DNA of 64,000 nucleotides, taken from the NCBI GenBank assembly GCA_025738555.1, contig JAOVFP010000015.1, positions 434,001 through 498,000 on the forward strand, written 5' to 3'. This document shows positions 13,001 through 24,429 of this stretch, one piece after another. The translations under genes were made by a program, and so were the position numbers. The stretch comes from Cyathus striatus. Lineage: Eukaryota; Basidiomycota; Agaricomycetes; Agaricales; Nidulariaceae. Below the pieces are notes generated by a model, which was not told the origin of the DNA, did not search any database, and saw only the letters and a program-made list of their open reading frames with translations. How positions within the stretch are numbered: position 1 is the stretch's first letter; the number at the start of each line of letters is the position of its first letter.

Positions 13001-14216
13001 CTCACTTCGTTCTATCATTGGGAAGTTCGATGTTCGATGTTCAAGACTAAGATAAAGATCGTCTCAGTGGATAGAATTACTCAATTATCTTTAATATTGA
13101 TCAGATCCTTGGTCAAAATTATTAACGCTCGGAAACTAATACTGACCGACTGTCGAGAAAGTTGGGAAAGCTGCGCGTGGACTCTGGGGCAGCATCTTCT
13201 AAACCGAAGACCGCTCGCAGATTTGTCGGACAAATTTCTTTTATACAATCTTAAGATCGGCCAATAGGACTGAAGATGTGATAAGTAGAACGTCACCGTT
13301 GCTCCCGTGACCCTTCATGTGCGGGTAGACTGAGTATTAGCAGTTTGTGTAGATTATTATGCTTCTGAATATTAAATTAAAATTCTTCATGTGTGGCCTA
13401 TAAATGTCTTTATAACGGCGGGTTAACCAGGTTTGTTGCAGAGGGGGAAGCTAAGTTCAACATCTCACTAGAGACACTTATTGCGTGGGTGAATCGTAAT
13501 GGACGTAACCGTCGATCCCACCGTTTCCAATGCTCAGCTGACAAGATAATAATAGTAGTGTGTACCTGATGCAATCAATTGCATGCGTGCAGGACTCAGC
13601 TGAAGATAATTTATATCATTGTTTGATCTGTTTTGACGATCCCGTGGCGTGTCATACCAATAAGCAGATGGATGTTAGCTTCAGTACCATTCGACCAGCA
13701 TTCGCTGTGCTCATATCTGATACTTAAGCCACCAAGACTTAGCAATACATGGGATTTACCCATATATGTAGGGTTCCATTTAATTTTTATTATTGGTTTG
13801 GCCAGGGTTTGGCGTTTCTCCACAACCATGCGAGCTCATAGGCATTCGTGCATTAGAGTTATGTAAAGGGATTCGTCACGTTGCTGGATCGTCACATCTC
13901 CAGCCACAGCATTCATTCATTTAAGGATATCTAAGAGCCTCCTAGTCTCCGCTTCATCTAGATTCTGATGCTTGGGCGCAACAATGTCTGAACAGATATG
14001 TTGTTCTGTCAATTAAACACGGACTCCTTAACCTTACCGCAATAGTTACGATCTCCTGATGTATCTTACATATATTATGTGCTTCAGATGATCAGCTTGT
14101 TCGTTCAAAGACCCCTGACTCATTCAAGAGCTCACCTGAAATTCACTTACGCTAGGCGGTATGTCTTCCTTGTGTACTCATTATACCCAGCTCTGACCGC
14201 GTAACAGTTTGGCACA
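7016..14216. other. Seven-kilobase gene-poor, repeat-rich stretch
   Basis: No gene model could be supported. A weak antisense reading around 8000-8110 looks like coding sequence of unknown family. A degraded inverted relative lies near 11690-11790. The part between about 9500 and 11300 is AT-rich and full of short repeats, including the tandem repeat listed separately. A sequence around AATAAAGAAATARGG near 9505-9540 recurs near 20415-20455, suggesting related transposon ends. A short palindrome, TTGTACAACGTGTTGTACAA, lies near 11540. The rest (12300-14216) shows nothing recognisable. Confidence 0.5.
9968..10245 (+). repeat. Tandem repeat, two diverged copies of about 130 bp
   Basis: Two consecutive units share the series CCCTTCT, an AACGYACRC-like block, CAACCACC/CAACAATCC, CCTTCNGGCATACCA, a GAGTG block and GACATACAA. 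The first runs from about 9970 to 10100 and the second from about 10110 to 10240. No coding potential was seen. Confidence 0.6.
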
Positions 14217-17200
14217 ATGGATCATTCTCATGACCATAACGATTCGACCGAAATACGTGAGCATGGCGTAGACATAGCAAGCGCATCTACCTCGTCTTTA
14301 CCACCAGACCACGAAAAGCTTTTGGGCCATTCATCGTCAGAAACAGCGGCCATGTTAGCCAGTTCCGACATTCCTGTGGAAATTACTAGTAGTAATATCC
14401 AACGCCACTCAAACTTCTCGGTTTTTATACTCTTAATGCGCCGCTCTTTCCTCTGGGTTTTTGTAGGGATTTCGATGATGGTTCTTGGAATTGGTATTGT
14501 GCAGGGGGCGCTGCTTCCTCGCATTCACGCTTGTCCCTCTGGCGCCTCATGTCCAGAGTCCTTCGATCTTAATGGCACGAATGTCCTTCCATTGCTGCAG
14601 TCACTTATGCAATATTGGTTGAAGATCGGAGTCCTCATAGCAGCATATGGTCTTCTTCGGCTGAGTGCCTATCAGTCCTGGTTTATTATGATGCAGGATG
14701 GGAATACCATAAAAAATTTCGACCTTAACTTGGGTGCGATCAAAGGCAGCTTTATTGATACCATTCGCTTGCTTCTCAAACGGGGAAATCGATGGTTAAG
14801 CCTGTTCGTCCTAGCTCAACTTGCGGTTAACAGTGCAATAACCCTGCTCGTTGGACTTTCTGTTATTCGTGAAGTTGGAGAGCTCGAAATTATGGCGGTC
14901 AAAATGCACTTTTAATACGTTGCGCAAACACTTTTGATGCGAACACAAACATTTCGGGCGTTGTTCGGCGCACATTTTTGGTCCTAGCGCAAACATTTCT
15001 GGTCCCAGCGCAAACATTTTTAGTCCCAGCGCAAACATTCTATAGCGCAAACAAATTTCTGTGAGCGCAAACATTTCAAGACCAGGAAAAAATTTCGATT
15101 TTAACTGTATTAATATAATGTATACTAGCCTCTCCTTAGTCATAATTTAAAAATATGTCGGAAGCATATTAAAATGAAAGTTTATGCATTAAACGGTTGT
15201 ATGGCGAGAGTTCAAACACTGCTCAATTGACAATACTAAAGTAAAGATATCGTAGACAGGAAATGAAGTAATGAGACTATGGAAGAGAGAGACCGTGAGA
15301 TTTCTCGCGAGCACCGAATGCTTCATGCCCTTCTGATCCTTCTCGAAAGGAGATGAGAATGTCGAAAAGAAGTTGATTATGACGATGGCGCCGCGCAGGA
15401 GTTGGGAAGAGGCTTAAGGAAAGAACAGCTTGACAAAGTAGTGGGTTAGCTAAATGAGCGGGTTTCGATGCTGTGGGGTACCTCACCTCCTGTGTTCTCC
15501 TGCCTCAGCACTCAAAGGTGCACCCCCCCATGTCGCGCACGTCTCCTTACGACACCGATATCTCCACCCGTTAGAATGCTCCGCATGACTATTACACCGC
15601 TCGTGACTCCGCCGGGATCGTACGCCCACGCAAGACTCCGAACGGCGAGTGCACGGAGGCAACGGATTTAATGATGGTACACACCGCTGATTTGTGTCAC
15701 GGAGCGGAAGACCCCTGGATCGATTGAAGGCGAGGTTGTTTGCCAGGCTTAGATGGCGGGAAGGGGGTGGTAGTTCTTTCAAGTGTGGGTTAAGCGATTT
15801 GGTGTGTTGCTGTTGCTGTTCCCATTTGGAGTGAGAGGGATAGGGAAGAATGAGGGGTCTAGATTTAACACCAGGAGAAGCTCGAGGAATTCAAGTGGGA
15901 GTTCCAGCCACAGTACCTGTAATCAACGGTATAAGTGACATTGCAACATAGACAGAAAACAACGAACATGACAATAGCTGAGTTACTGCCAGTGCTCGTC
16001 CCTACTAATGCACAGTACCTGCGGTCTCTTCTCCTCCTTGGCAGTGGCCTTTCCCTAAGCGACTTCTTTTTCTCTGTGTCTGAGTCGAAGTCTAGTTCAG
16101 GGATGAGAAAGTCATTTATTGTCAACAAGAGTGGGGCTGGGAGAGGCATGTATGGAGGGCGAGCGGGGGTTGTTTGCCAATGTATCGATTCAGCATGCTG
16201 GCATTGGCATGGAGGCTAATGCCAAATATTGCCAATGAACGCGTACACAAATCAATTCATCACACGTGCACCTTTGTTGAGATCCCAAATTCATTGCACG
16301 TGATTAGACAGTTGACAGTGCAAGTGCCGACTTGTGCTTGAATCTCGTTTTGCTGACTCTTCAGCCATCTTGTTTCATACCTTGAGCTTATCCTCCAATT
16401 TATGTGTGTTATGTGAGTGTCGAGTCTCTTACTGGTTTCCTGGAAGATGGCATTAATTTACTGTTCAATGCAGGTTACATGCACCAGTCGCTGTGTCCAA
16501 ATATTCATGCACATCGAGTGAACTCATTTCTCGTTAACGCTGAGGAATTTCCGCTGGTACATTGCTGGAGATGCTTAGGTGAAGGGGCCTGGTACAGTTT
16601 ATGATTCACGATTCGTGAGTACCTCCTTTTCTCTGTTTGAGATTCATGTTATATTCATTCTCATATGCACTTAATACCTATTCAGGCATCAAATCGTTCG
16701 TGCACGAGTACATCTTGCACGGCTGCGAAGACCTTGCAACTGTTACGTACAACACATCTACAGCACTCTCCAACTTTGCTGACCCTAGTGGCATCATTGT
16801 CAAGTCCCAACTGCGAAGGCCGGGGTGCGTCAAATTCGACCGCATTTGGATGGTGTCTGCTTCAAAGCGCATCAGCAAGCGTGCCTTTGGTATGTCGATG
16901 TCTCTGATAATATGCTTGAAACTAACAATAACCCATGGTTAGATTGGCATCTATTTTATGCTTGATGCATGCTTGGTTAGGAAGAGGGAGGTTTCCATCA
17001 CGCAATGCGAAGAACTTGGTGGCTTGCCGGTGTGGTAAGGGTAATTCGGAATCCTCGCCATTGCATACCACGTGAAGTCTTGTTCCTACTCGAGTCCTTG
17101 CCACGTAAGTATTATTAGTAACAGGGCTGACTCAGGGTCTCATCAGCATTGTCCTCGTCCGACCGTCGTCCGGTTGACCAATATTGCGGCCAAATTACGG

Positions 17201-18670
17201 CCTCCTTCACATCACTGCGTGGTAGAGTCACTTCTCCCTCGTCACGTAGATGATTTATCTCCCTGTTGTAGAAATGATGCCCCTGTACATAAACACGTTG
17301 ATATATTCTCTTACATGTGTTGCTTGAACTCTACTGTCTAGATTATGTAGTATAAAATTGTACCGAAAGTTACAATGATACCTTTCTTCTGTATATTCCT
17401 AATGAAATCTATATTCTGCAAATAACTGCGTCAGTCTCAAAAAATTGTGTTGCTCTTTAAATGTTTGTGCTACAGAAAGTGTTTGCGCTGGGACTAAAAA
17501 TGTTTGCGCTCGGTTGAAATGTTTGCGCTGGGACAATAAGTGTGTGTGCGCCGAACAACGTCCGAAATGTTTGCGCTCGCATCAAAAGTGTTTGCACGCG
17601 TTATTAAAAGTGCACTTTGACCGTCATACGAAATTGTGTTTGTCTACAAATCAATTACACATTTCCCGGCTAGCACCATTGCAACCCTCAATAGCGATGG
17701 ACAGCTAGCAGCTATCTCGAAAGTTGCCAGTTGGGCACTGAAGCCTGATCTAAAGCACGACAACGCTCTACTTGGAACATTGGTCATTCCTGATGGTAGA
17801 AGCAGCCTTGGAGTCAACACACTTCCTGGAGGCCCGAAACTTCATGGGGACATATTGTGCAGTGGCATTGAAAATTACACTATTTCTGCTGAAAATAGTG
17901 GATTACTTGACTATATTATTGATATTCGAGGTGTTCAATACATCGCCCATAACAACATGAAGTTGGCTGTCTCTATGACAAATGTCGGTATTGCATCCAC
18001 CCATTACCTTTGGGTGAGCAATACCTCTGGAATCCTGCCTAATGCTACAATTAGCAGCGATGGTCGGATGTACTTCTCGTTCTGCAATCATACTATCACC
18101 CTTGATGCGCAACCTCAAGATGGCGGCTCTGGCATTCAATATGTCGAGCCTAACACACCTGTAACCTCTGGATGTGATGCGATTTCTAGCAATGTGTGCG
18201 TCTCAGATTCGGTAAACAACGCAATTATAAGCTGGTGGGGTGGTGTCGGAAGTTCCCTTTGGTCACTTAATTGTCGAGGCAATGTATTGGGGCCCCTAAA
18301 CTCTAATGGAACTCTTTGTCCCTTGACCCAGGATCTGTGGGAATCGACGGCCAGCAGTATGCTCGATGCCCTAGTGCAGACCTCACCAAGAAGTGGACAT
18401 GATACTCAGTCAATACACACATGCGTTGAGCTTCTCAGTACAATTGGATGGTGGATTCAAGGGCTAGTCCCACTATTGTCATTGATTCTTTACATCCCCA
18501 TGGTTATTTACACTGTTATGATAAGCCGAGGAGACACGACATTCAAGGAGCTTAATCTCTCCGAGGTTATTGTAGCGGCCCAAAGTGAACATGTACGGGA
18601 TCTAGTCCAATCAGGACAACTAGGAAATGCAAGAGTAAGATATGTTACTAGTGAAGGTTTTACTACTTAG
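14217..18670 (+). pseudogene. Multi-pass membrane/extracellular protein gene interrupted by a transposable element
   Basis: Two open stretches, 14217-14890 and 17635-18670, form one frame once the element at 14891-17628 and one copy of the target duplication are ignored; the uninterrupted length would be 569 residues with no introns. The N-terminal 70 residues are polar. Hydrophobic segments follow at about residues 73-100, 135-155 and 195-215. Then comes a large Ser/Thr/Asn/Cys-rich region with several N-glycosylation sequons, and a final membrane segment (GLVPLLSLILYIPMVIYTVM) before a short polar tail. I do not recognise the family. The topology suggests a surface or vacuolar membrane protein with a large lumenal domain. 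As it stands the first part stops seven residues into the element, giving 232 residues. Confidence 0.75.
14891..17628. mobile_element. Non-autonomous DNA transposon (2.7 kb) with about 85-bp TIRs and subterminal repeats
   Basis: The left end TATGGCGGTCAAAATGCAC and the inverted right end TATGACGGTCAAAGTGCAC begin imperfect inverted repeats of about 85 bases. The host sequence CGAAAT flanks both sides (14885-14890 and 17629-17634) as a target duplication; it could be read as 7-8 bp with one mismatch. Inside each end the motif GCGCAAACATTT recurs five or more times (14930-15080, and inverted at 17455-17600). No transposase could be found, so it is non-autonomous. The interior (15280-17340) contains moderately GC-rich sequence unlike the ends that may be captured host DNA, but no gene could be identified. 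Confidence 0.85.
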
Positions 18671-19554
18671 TATGAATAAGTGCTGTATCGGCGATAAGTA
18701 TACAGCACATATTTTGAATACTGTTGTAATGCAGGCGTTTCGCTTGCACTAAAAAAACCGGGACTTTACATTTTCTATTACATAATCAAGTAACGCACGT
18801 CGACGTGTTTGAACTTTGTTCGCGTTCGTTATCGCTTTCTTCCTCATCTCCCCTCTAACGCCGACACTCCTGCATCGCCCTCAACACCGCTATTACTCAA
18901 CAGGTTTCAAGATCGTCGGTATTGCGCACTACCAAGAGCTACTGAATACCGCAATTAGCGTTACCAAAAGCCGTGTCTCCGCCCCAAGTCCCTCTCAAGT
19001 TTTTATTTTACAAATGTTCTTTCAATTCATCGGTATACTATATGTTTCAAACTTTTCCTTTTTCTTTCAATAGTCTACGTTCTCAACATTGTTAATTTCC
19101 GCTTTGTTCAGCTATTCCTCATTAAGTATTCTCCTTATTCTAATTTTCTATAAATTTCATTTATCTACTTCCCCCATTGAATCAAGTGAAATTTGGTCCC
19201 CCTTTCTCGACACCTTAGAACACCCAAGATCGAACGGATGTTCACCGACTCGCTAATTAATTTCTTTGTTTAGGTATCAACCCACTCGTCACCTCTACAC
19301 TGTTCCGCTATTTACGTAGATAACGAGGTCAATATCGTCTGTAACTGGTAGCATAATCTAGCAGAAAACACTTATGTAGTAGTCCGTTTTCACTAAAAGG
19401 TATATCAGTTTCGTATCTGAGCTGAAACTGGACTAGCGCCACTGTAGAATAAATACATGTAAATACCTGGAAATGCGTCTTTCAGAAAGTTATTCTCGTC
19501 ATAATCATACGTGAATTTGGCACAGCGAGATAATATTATAAACCAGAACTACGT
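18671..19554. other. Spacer holding the first copy of the ~560-bp repeat
   Basis: Nothing coding was found. It contains the dispersed repeat at about 18731-19285 (separate entry) and about 270 bases of unassigned sequence up to the end of the truncated secreted-protein copy. Confidence 0.5.
18731..19285 (+). repeat. Dispersed ~560-bp repeat, copy 1
   Basis: It matches 23583-24105 in direct orientation over its whole length. It begins with a small hairpin (GCAGGCGTTTCGCTTGC) and ends near TTCTTTGTTTAGGTATCAAC. Shared blocks include AACGCCGACACTCCTGCATC and AACGGATGTTCACCGACTCG. It may be a solo LTR or a non-autonomous element; its class is not settled. Confidence 0.75.
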
Positions 19555-19990
19555 CTAACTACATTTCGCTCCGTAAACTGATCTAGAAATCATGTTAACT
19601 GGCCCTTGAAACTCAATGGCACTTGTGCGATCGGCTTTATCAGTAAGAACACCCTCGATATTTGCAGCGTCTGTGTAAGTGACTGTTAGCTGCATAAAAT
19701 TAAGCGATTATCATATCGCTCACATTTGTAATGTGTATCACCGTTAGGATCAGCTAAAGGAGCCCTCTGTAGGACGTTATTATAATTCCTACCGCCGACC
19801 CACAAGGGAATGATCTTACCGCATCTTCATAGTTAAACCATACCCAGCCCGAAGCTACAATTGGAGCAGACCCTTTGGTATCCTGATGACATGTCTGCGT
19901 GTTGAGCTTTGAATGAATAACTGCTAGTGTGGTGGGATGTAGCGTCGTAGATCTACGAGTAACAGTCACAGACTGATGGTGCGCACAGCG
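19555..19990 (-). pseudogene. Truncated copy of the secreted protein at 24.4-25.9 kb
   Basis: The minus strand carries the last three exons of the neighbouring gene: the block SKLNTQTCHQDTKGSAPIVA with GWVWFNYEDAV, a middle exon encoding THYKCERYD, and a last exon ending in GAKCS and a stop (TAG at 19555-19557). Sequence upstream of these exons corresponds to the promoter region of the intact copy near 25915-25980, so about 1.1 kb containing the signal peptide and first exons has been deleted. Confidence 0.7.
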
Positions 19991-20929
19991 GAAGAGAACC
20001 TGTCTCTGGCATTCTCACTAGCCCTCAATGGGCTTTTAAACTATGCAGAAATCCATATGACGAATAAAAATTACCAGTGAACTGTATTGACAATTATCAT
20101 ATCATATGACAAAAATCGACTGAACAGCTTCCGATTGTTCCATGATTTCAGGATATTTGACAATAAATTTACCTCAATCAACAAAAAGTTATCACCAAAA
20201 TGAATCGTAGGTTATTAGACATAGGAACTTCTGAGGAATGAGTCCTCCGTTCTTTCTGAAAAATCTAAGAGACATCTGATGAGGCGGTGTTCTTCAATAA
20301 ATGCTTTGTACCATTGTAACCGAAACTTCACTGCTAAGAGAATGCGGCGTTGTGGCTAATTACAACAGTATATATGTGTATTATCACTGCTATTTGTAAG
20401 TAGTGTCATATAAAATAAAGAAATAGGGCCGGCAAGCGGCAGAGTCCACTACCTAACAATATGAAATATTATGTGTTTAGGTAAGTGTAGCTCATGCTAA
20501 CAATTATTAGTGGTGTAGTGAGATGTTTGTTGAACAGAAGATAAATGAGAGTACAAATAAAATAGAGTGAGTAAGGAATATCTAAAAGATGTGCAAGTCA
20601 CTAATGTTAAGTTGATAGGTCTGAATTAAAAGGAGTACTGATTTAATATCAAAAAGATTAAATATGAAAGAAAAGTACCCTGGACCATGAAGATTTGTCA
20701 AGAGACTGAATAAGTTTAGCCTTAATGAATACATTCATGCCCTGTGGGAGATCACTGTAAAGTGTCTATGTAAAGAGGTGAATTTAATAAGAGTGGTAAT
20801 GAGTGAAAGGGAAATCAGTGGTACCAACATTGCTTACTTTAAATGTTTTTCTTGAACAACCAAAAAAATATCATTACTTTACTCTGTTTATTCTCACTTA
20901 TTGTGTAAACTATGTCTTATTCTCAAACA

Positions 20930-21260
20930 TTCTAGTCTTAAATTTACTTTGAGGACAAAGGTATACATTCAGCCACAAACTATTTGTGTGTACTTTATCT
21001 TGGCAATGGATCTGAACAAATCTACAGACTCCATAATGTGTTTGAGCACATCAGCATTACTTTGTATTTCCACTTGTTTATATCACATTTCTTTCAACTC
21101 ACTTTGTCTTACCTATACTATAACTCTTTATTCTCAAACTGTCTGGTCTCAAATTTACTTTGAATACAAAACTATATATTCTACCAACATGTATTTATAA
21201 CTGTTTTAGCTTAGCAGTAGATCCAAACAAATCTACAAACTCCATAATGTGTTCTGAGAT
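20930..21260 (+). repeat. Tandem duplication, ~195-bp period
   Basis: Blocks TTATTCTCAAAC, TCAAATTTACTTTGA and CAAATCTACAGACTCCATAA at about 20920-21050 recur with small changes at about 21130-21260. Confidence 0.65.
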
Positions 21261-21819
21261 CTAGTAAAAACAGAGTGACTTTGGACTTCAGGTTGACTTG
21301 TAGATGACATGGTATAAATTATAGAAAAGTTGAAGCATTAGAATAACATGCTCTACTTCACTGTCAGACTAGTATCAAAGTTCTTGGAGCATGCATGTCT
21401 TCCTCTTAGTTCACTTCAGATTGCACATGTACTGATTTTTGAAGAGGGACAAACAGTGGATTAGCCAAGATTTTCTTTTATTGTGAGGAAGAGGAAGATT
21501 AAATGGATAGCCAGCAATAGATGAAAGATTGTGAATAGACAATGTTGACTGCACCACTTTTTCTAAAAAATATAGTTTCAAATGAGAGGGAGAAGAAAAA
21601 ACTGAAACACAACTTCTGCACAGATCTCTCATTTAGGGAATAGCACAGGTAACCCCCATAACCTGCAGGGTTTTCTGTATTAATGTACCTATTGTGTAAG
21701 TTATATTTGAATAAATGATGTGTTGAGTATTATATAGCTATAATAAATATTGAAGTACAAAGCAAAGTACTTCATGAGCTCAAGAACTGACAGGAGGTAA
21801 TTACAGTGGAGAGACAATG

Positions 21820-22430
21820 AAGCTGAGAGCTCTAGAATGAAGGATGGGACTAAAGATGAGTCTCAGGGTTTTGGAATGATATTTAGAGCTGGATAATAAT
21901 GCTGGATACTAGAGAATGAAGGCTAGGGCTGAAGAGTGAATCAGGAGGTTGTAGAATGAAGCTGTGAGCTAGTGAATGAAGCAGAAGCTGTAGAATGAAT
22001 CTGAGTACTATAGAATGAAGGACTGTGGATGGAGAATGAAGCTGAGGACTAAAGTATGAAGCTGGGAGCTACAGAACGAATGCTGGGGCTGGGTAACAAA
22101 ACAAAGCTGATAACTCCTGAATAAAACTGGAGACTATGAAACAAAGCTGGAGACTGGGGAACAAAGCTGGAGGCTTGAGAACAAGGCTAGAGGGTGGAAA
22201 ACAAAGTTGGAGGCTGTAGAACAAAGTTGGGAGCTGTAGAATGAAGTTGAAGGCTGAGAAACACAGCTGGAAGCTAGGGAACAGCAATGGAGGCTTGGGA
22301 ATGAGGTTGGAGGCTTGATAACAAAGCTGGAGGCTGGGGAATGAAGTGGGAGGCTGGGGAACAATGCTGGGAGCTATAGAACGAATATGGGGACCAGAGA
22401 ACAATGCTGGGAGCTGGAGAACAATTCCAA
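21820..22430. repeat. Minisatellite, ~20-21-bp unit, about 28 copies
   Basis: The loose unit GAACAAAGCTGGAGGCTGTA is repeated head to tail. Early units (21820-22070) have GAATGAAGCTGAG-type variants and later ones (22130-22400) GAACAAAGCTGGAGGCT. Variation between units is high, so the array is old. Confidence 0.85.
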
Positions 22431-23582
22431 ACAGTGATTTGTGCTGCAGAGATATTTTAGTAATATAGACATGATTAGAATGCAGTAACCTACCTGTAAT
22501 TGTTCAGTACTTGAAAGAGGGCCCAAAGAGTGATTCTGAGTGTGGGATGCTATGAATTCTTCTGAACCTTGAACACTTGAAGCTCTGCAAAGAAATAACA
22601 TCAGAAAAATCAAGTGGCAAAAAAAAGATTTGTACATAACAGATGGAATACTCAGATCCTCATAAGGGGTAGCAAATAGGCAATGAATATGTAGGGGTGG
22701 GGGTAGTGATGAAGAATGATACAGGAAGATAATATGAAAGAGTAGGAAAGAAAGAGAAGTTATTAAATAGTCACTGGAGCAATTCAAATTTTTAAATAGA
22801 AATAGTAATTGGTGTGTCACACAGACAAGGTAACTCAAATGTGTAATGGGCATGTCACCCTGGTCACAGCATCATAGGGCAAAGGGTTTTAGGGTGTCAG
22901 CCAATCAAATCGCCTGAAAGTGAGATCCTGACCCCGATTTCTGAAATTTCCTTATAGGGAAATCAAAACCACCCTATAACCCAACTACCTTAAAAGGCAG
23001 TGGGAATTTATCCAAAGATAGCACCCGGTGGATGATAAATCAGGTCTCTATCCCTGGAGTCATCCATCTGATGATAATCGAATATTAATATAATAAATAT
23101 ATGATCAAGGGTCACACCGTTGGTAGTCAATGCGTTTCTTCAACAGTCAATAATTAGCCCTACTTTTCTATAATACAACTTTTGAAAGGCTGTCGTGTCG
23201 GAACTGCCTCACTGAATGACGGTATGTGGCAGGACAAGAGTATCTTCGTTGCAGCAGTAAGGAAACGGCCTTTTACATGGGATGGTGTGGAAGAATAAGT
23301 CAAAGTACGCTTAGCGAGCGTAATCCTTCTTCGTTGGACACAGGACTTGAAACTAGAGAACAATGTTAGTATACAATGTTGAGAAAGACTTAGCTTTTTT
23401 TTATAAACGATTCTTGAATAATTGGGATGTTGACTCATGGGATGAGAAGAGAGAAGGAAAGGGTGGAGACAAGAGAGTACTCGGCACGCATGAGTCGAGT
23501 ATTGGGTATTGGCATTGCGGTCATGTGGTGAGATTGGCGGTAGCCAGGCTTACACTTTCTTATTAACATCGCAGTGTGGAGC

Positions 23583-24105
23583 AGGCATTTCGCCTGCACT
23601 ACAAAAATCAAGATATTACAATTCTATTACGTAATCAAGTGATGCGTGTATCGACGCGTTTGTTCGCGTTCGCGCGCGTTCTCTCTCTCTCATTTCCCTT
23701 CAACGCCGACACTCCTGCATCGCCCGCAACGCTGCAATTACTCAAGATCATCGGTACTGCGCACTACCAAGCTCCACTAAATACCGCAGTTCACCTTACC
23801 AGTGTCCGTGTCGTCCCTCTCCTCAAGTTTCTATTTTATAAAATTTTCTTTCAATTCATTGGTATGCTTTATGTTTCAAACTTTTCCTCTTTCTTTCAAC
23901 AATCTACAATCTCAACACTATTAATTTCCGCTTTATTCAGCCATTCCTTGTTAAGTACTCTCTTTATTTTAGCTTTCTTTAAATATCATGTAACTACTCC
24001 CTCCCAATCCAGTTGAATTTACCCTCCCTTCTCGACACCTTAGAACACCCTAGGTCGAACGGATGTTCACCGACTCGCTTACAAATTTCTTTGTTTAGGT
24101 ATCAA
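23583..24105 (+). repeat. Dispersed ~560-bp repeat, copy 2
   Basis: Direct copy of 18731-19285. It starts with the hairpin GCAGGCATTTCGCCTGC and ends in the same TTCTTTGTTTAGGTATCAAC block. It lies at the same distance from the secreted-protein gene as copy 1 does from the truncated copy, so both belong to one larger duplicated segment. Confidence 0.75.
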
Positions 24106-24429
24106 CGCCCCCTTTTCCTCTACAGCAGTAGTCATTATATTTTCCCTTAGGGGTTTCTATGGCTGATAGACATCTCTACATCGACATCATGCATGATGGG
24201 TAAGTACTGGATAAGTATAATGTATGATTCTTCTGATTTAAGCCAGATTATTGTCACTCAGCATATCATAATGATAAAACAATGTGACTCTATGATTTAG
24301 GGGTCATTTGGGCTATACAAGGAGGACTCGATCCATATTTCATATTTAGGTAATGGAGTCTCCCACACCTCTACGGGCAGGTACCGTGCAACAAGAGTAT
24401 AAACTATTAATATAGTAGCAGGACACCCC

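Larger units (their letters stand above)
20040..23572. other. AT-rich repeat region without supported genes
   Basis: It contains a transposon-end-like sequence at about 20415-20455 (related to 9505-9540), a roughly 195-bp duplication (20930-21260) and a 21-bp minisatellite (21820-22430). Open frames on the minus strand across 22070-22400 are only the minisatellite being read through. Nothing was recognised from 22450 to 23570. Confidence 0.5.

Noticed and set aside
22069..22853. Minus-strand open frames with Leu/Ser/Pro repeats
   Set aside because: They are read-through of the 21-bp minisatellite and AT-rich flank.
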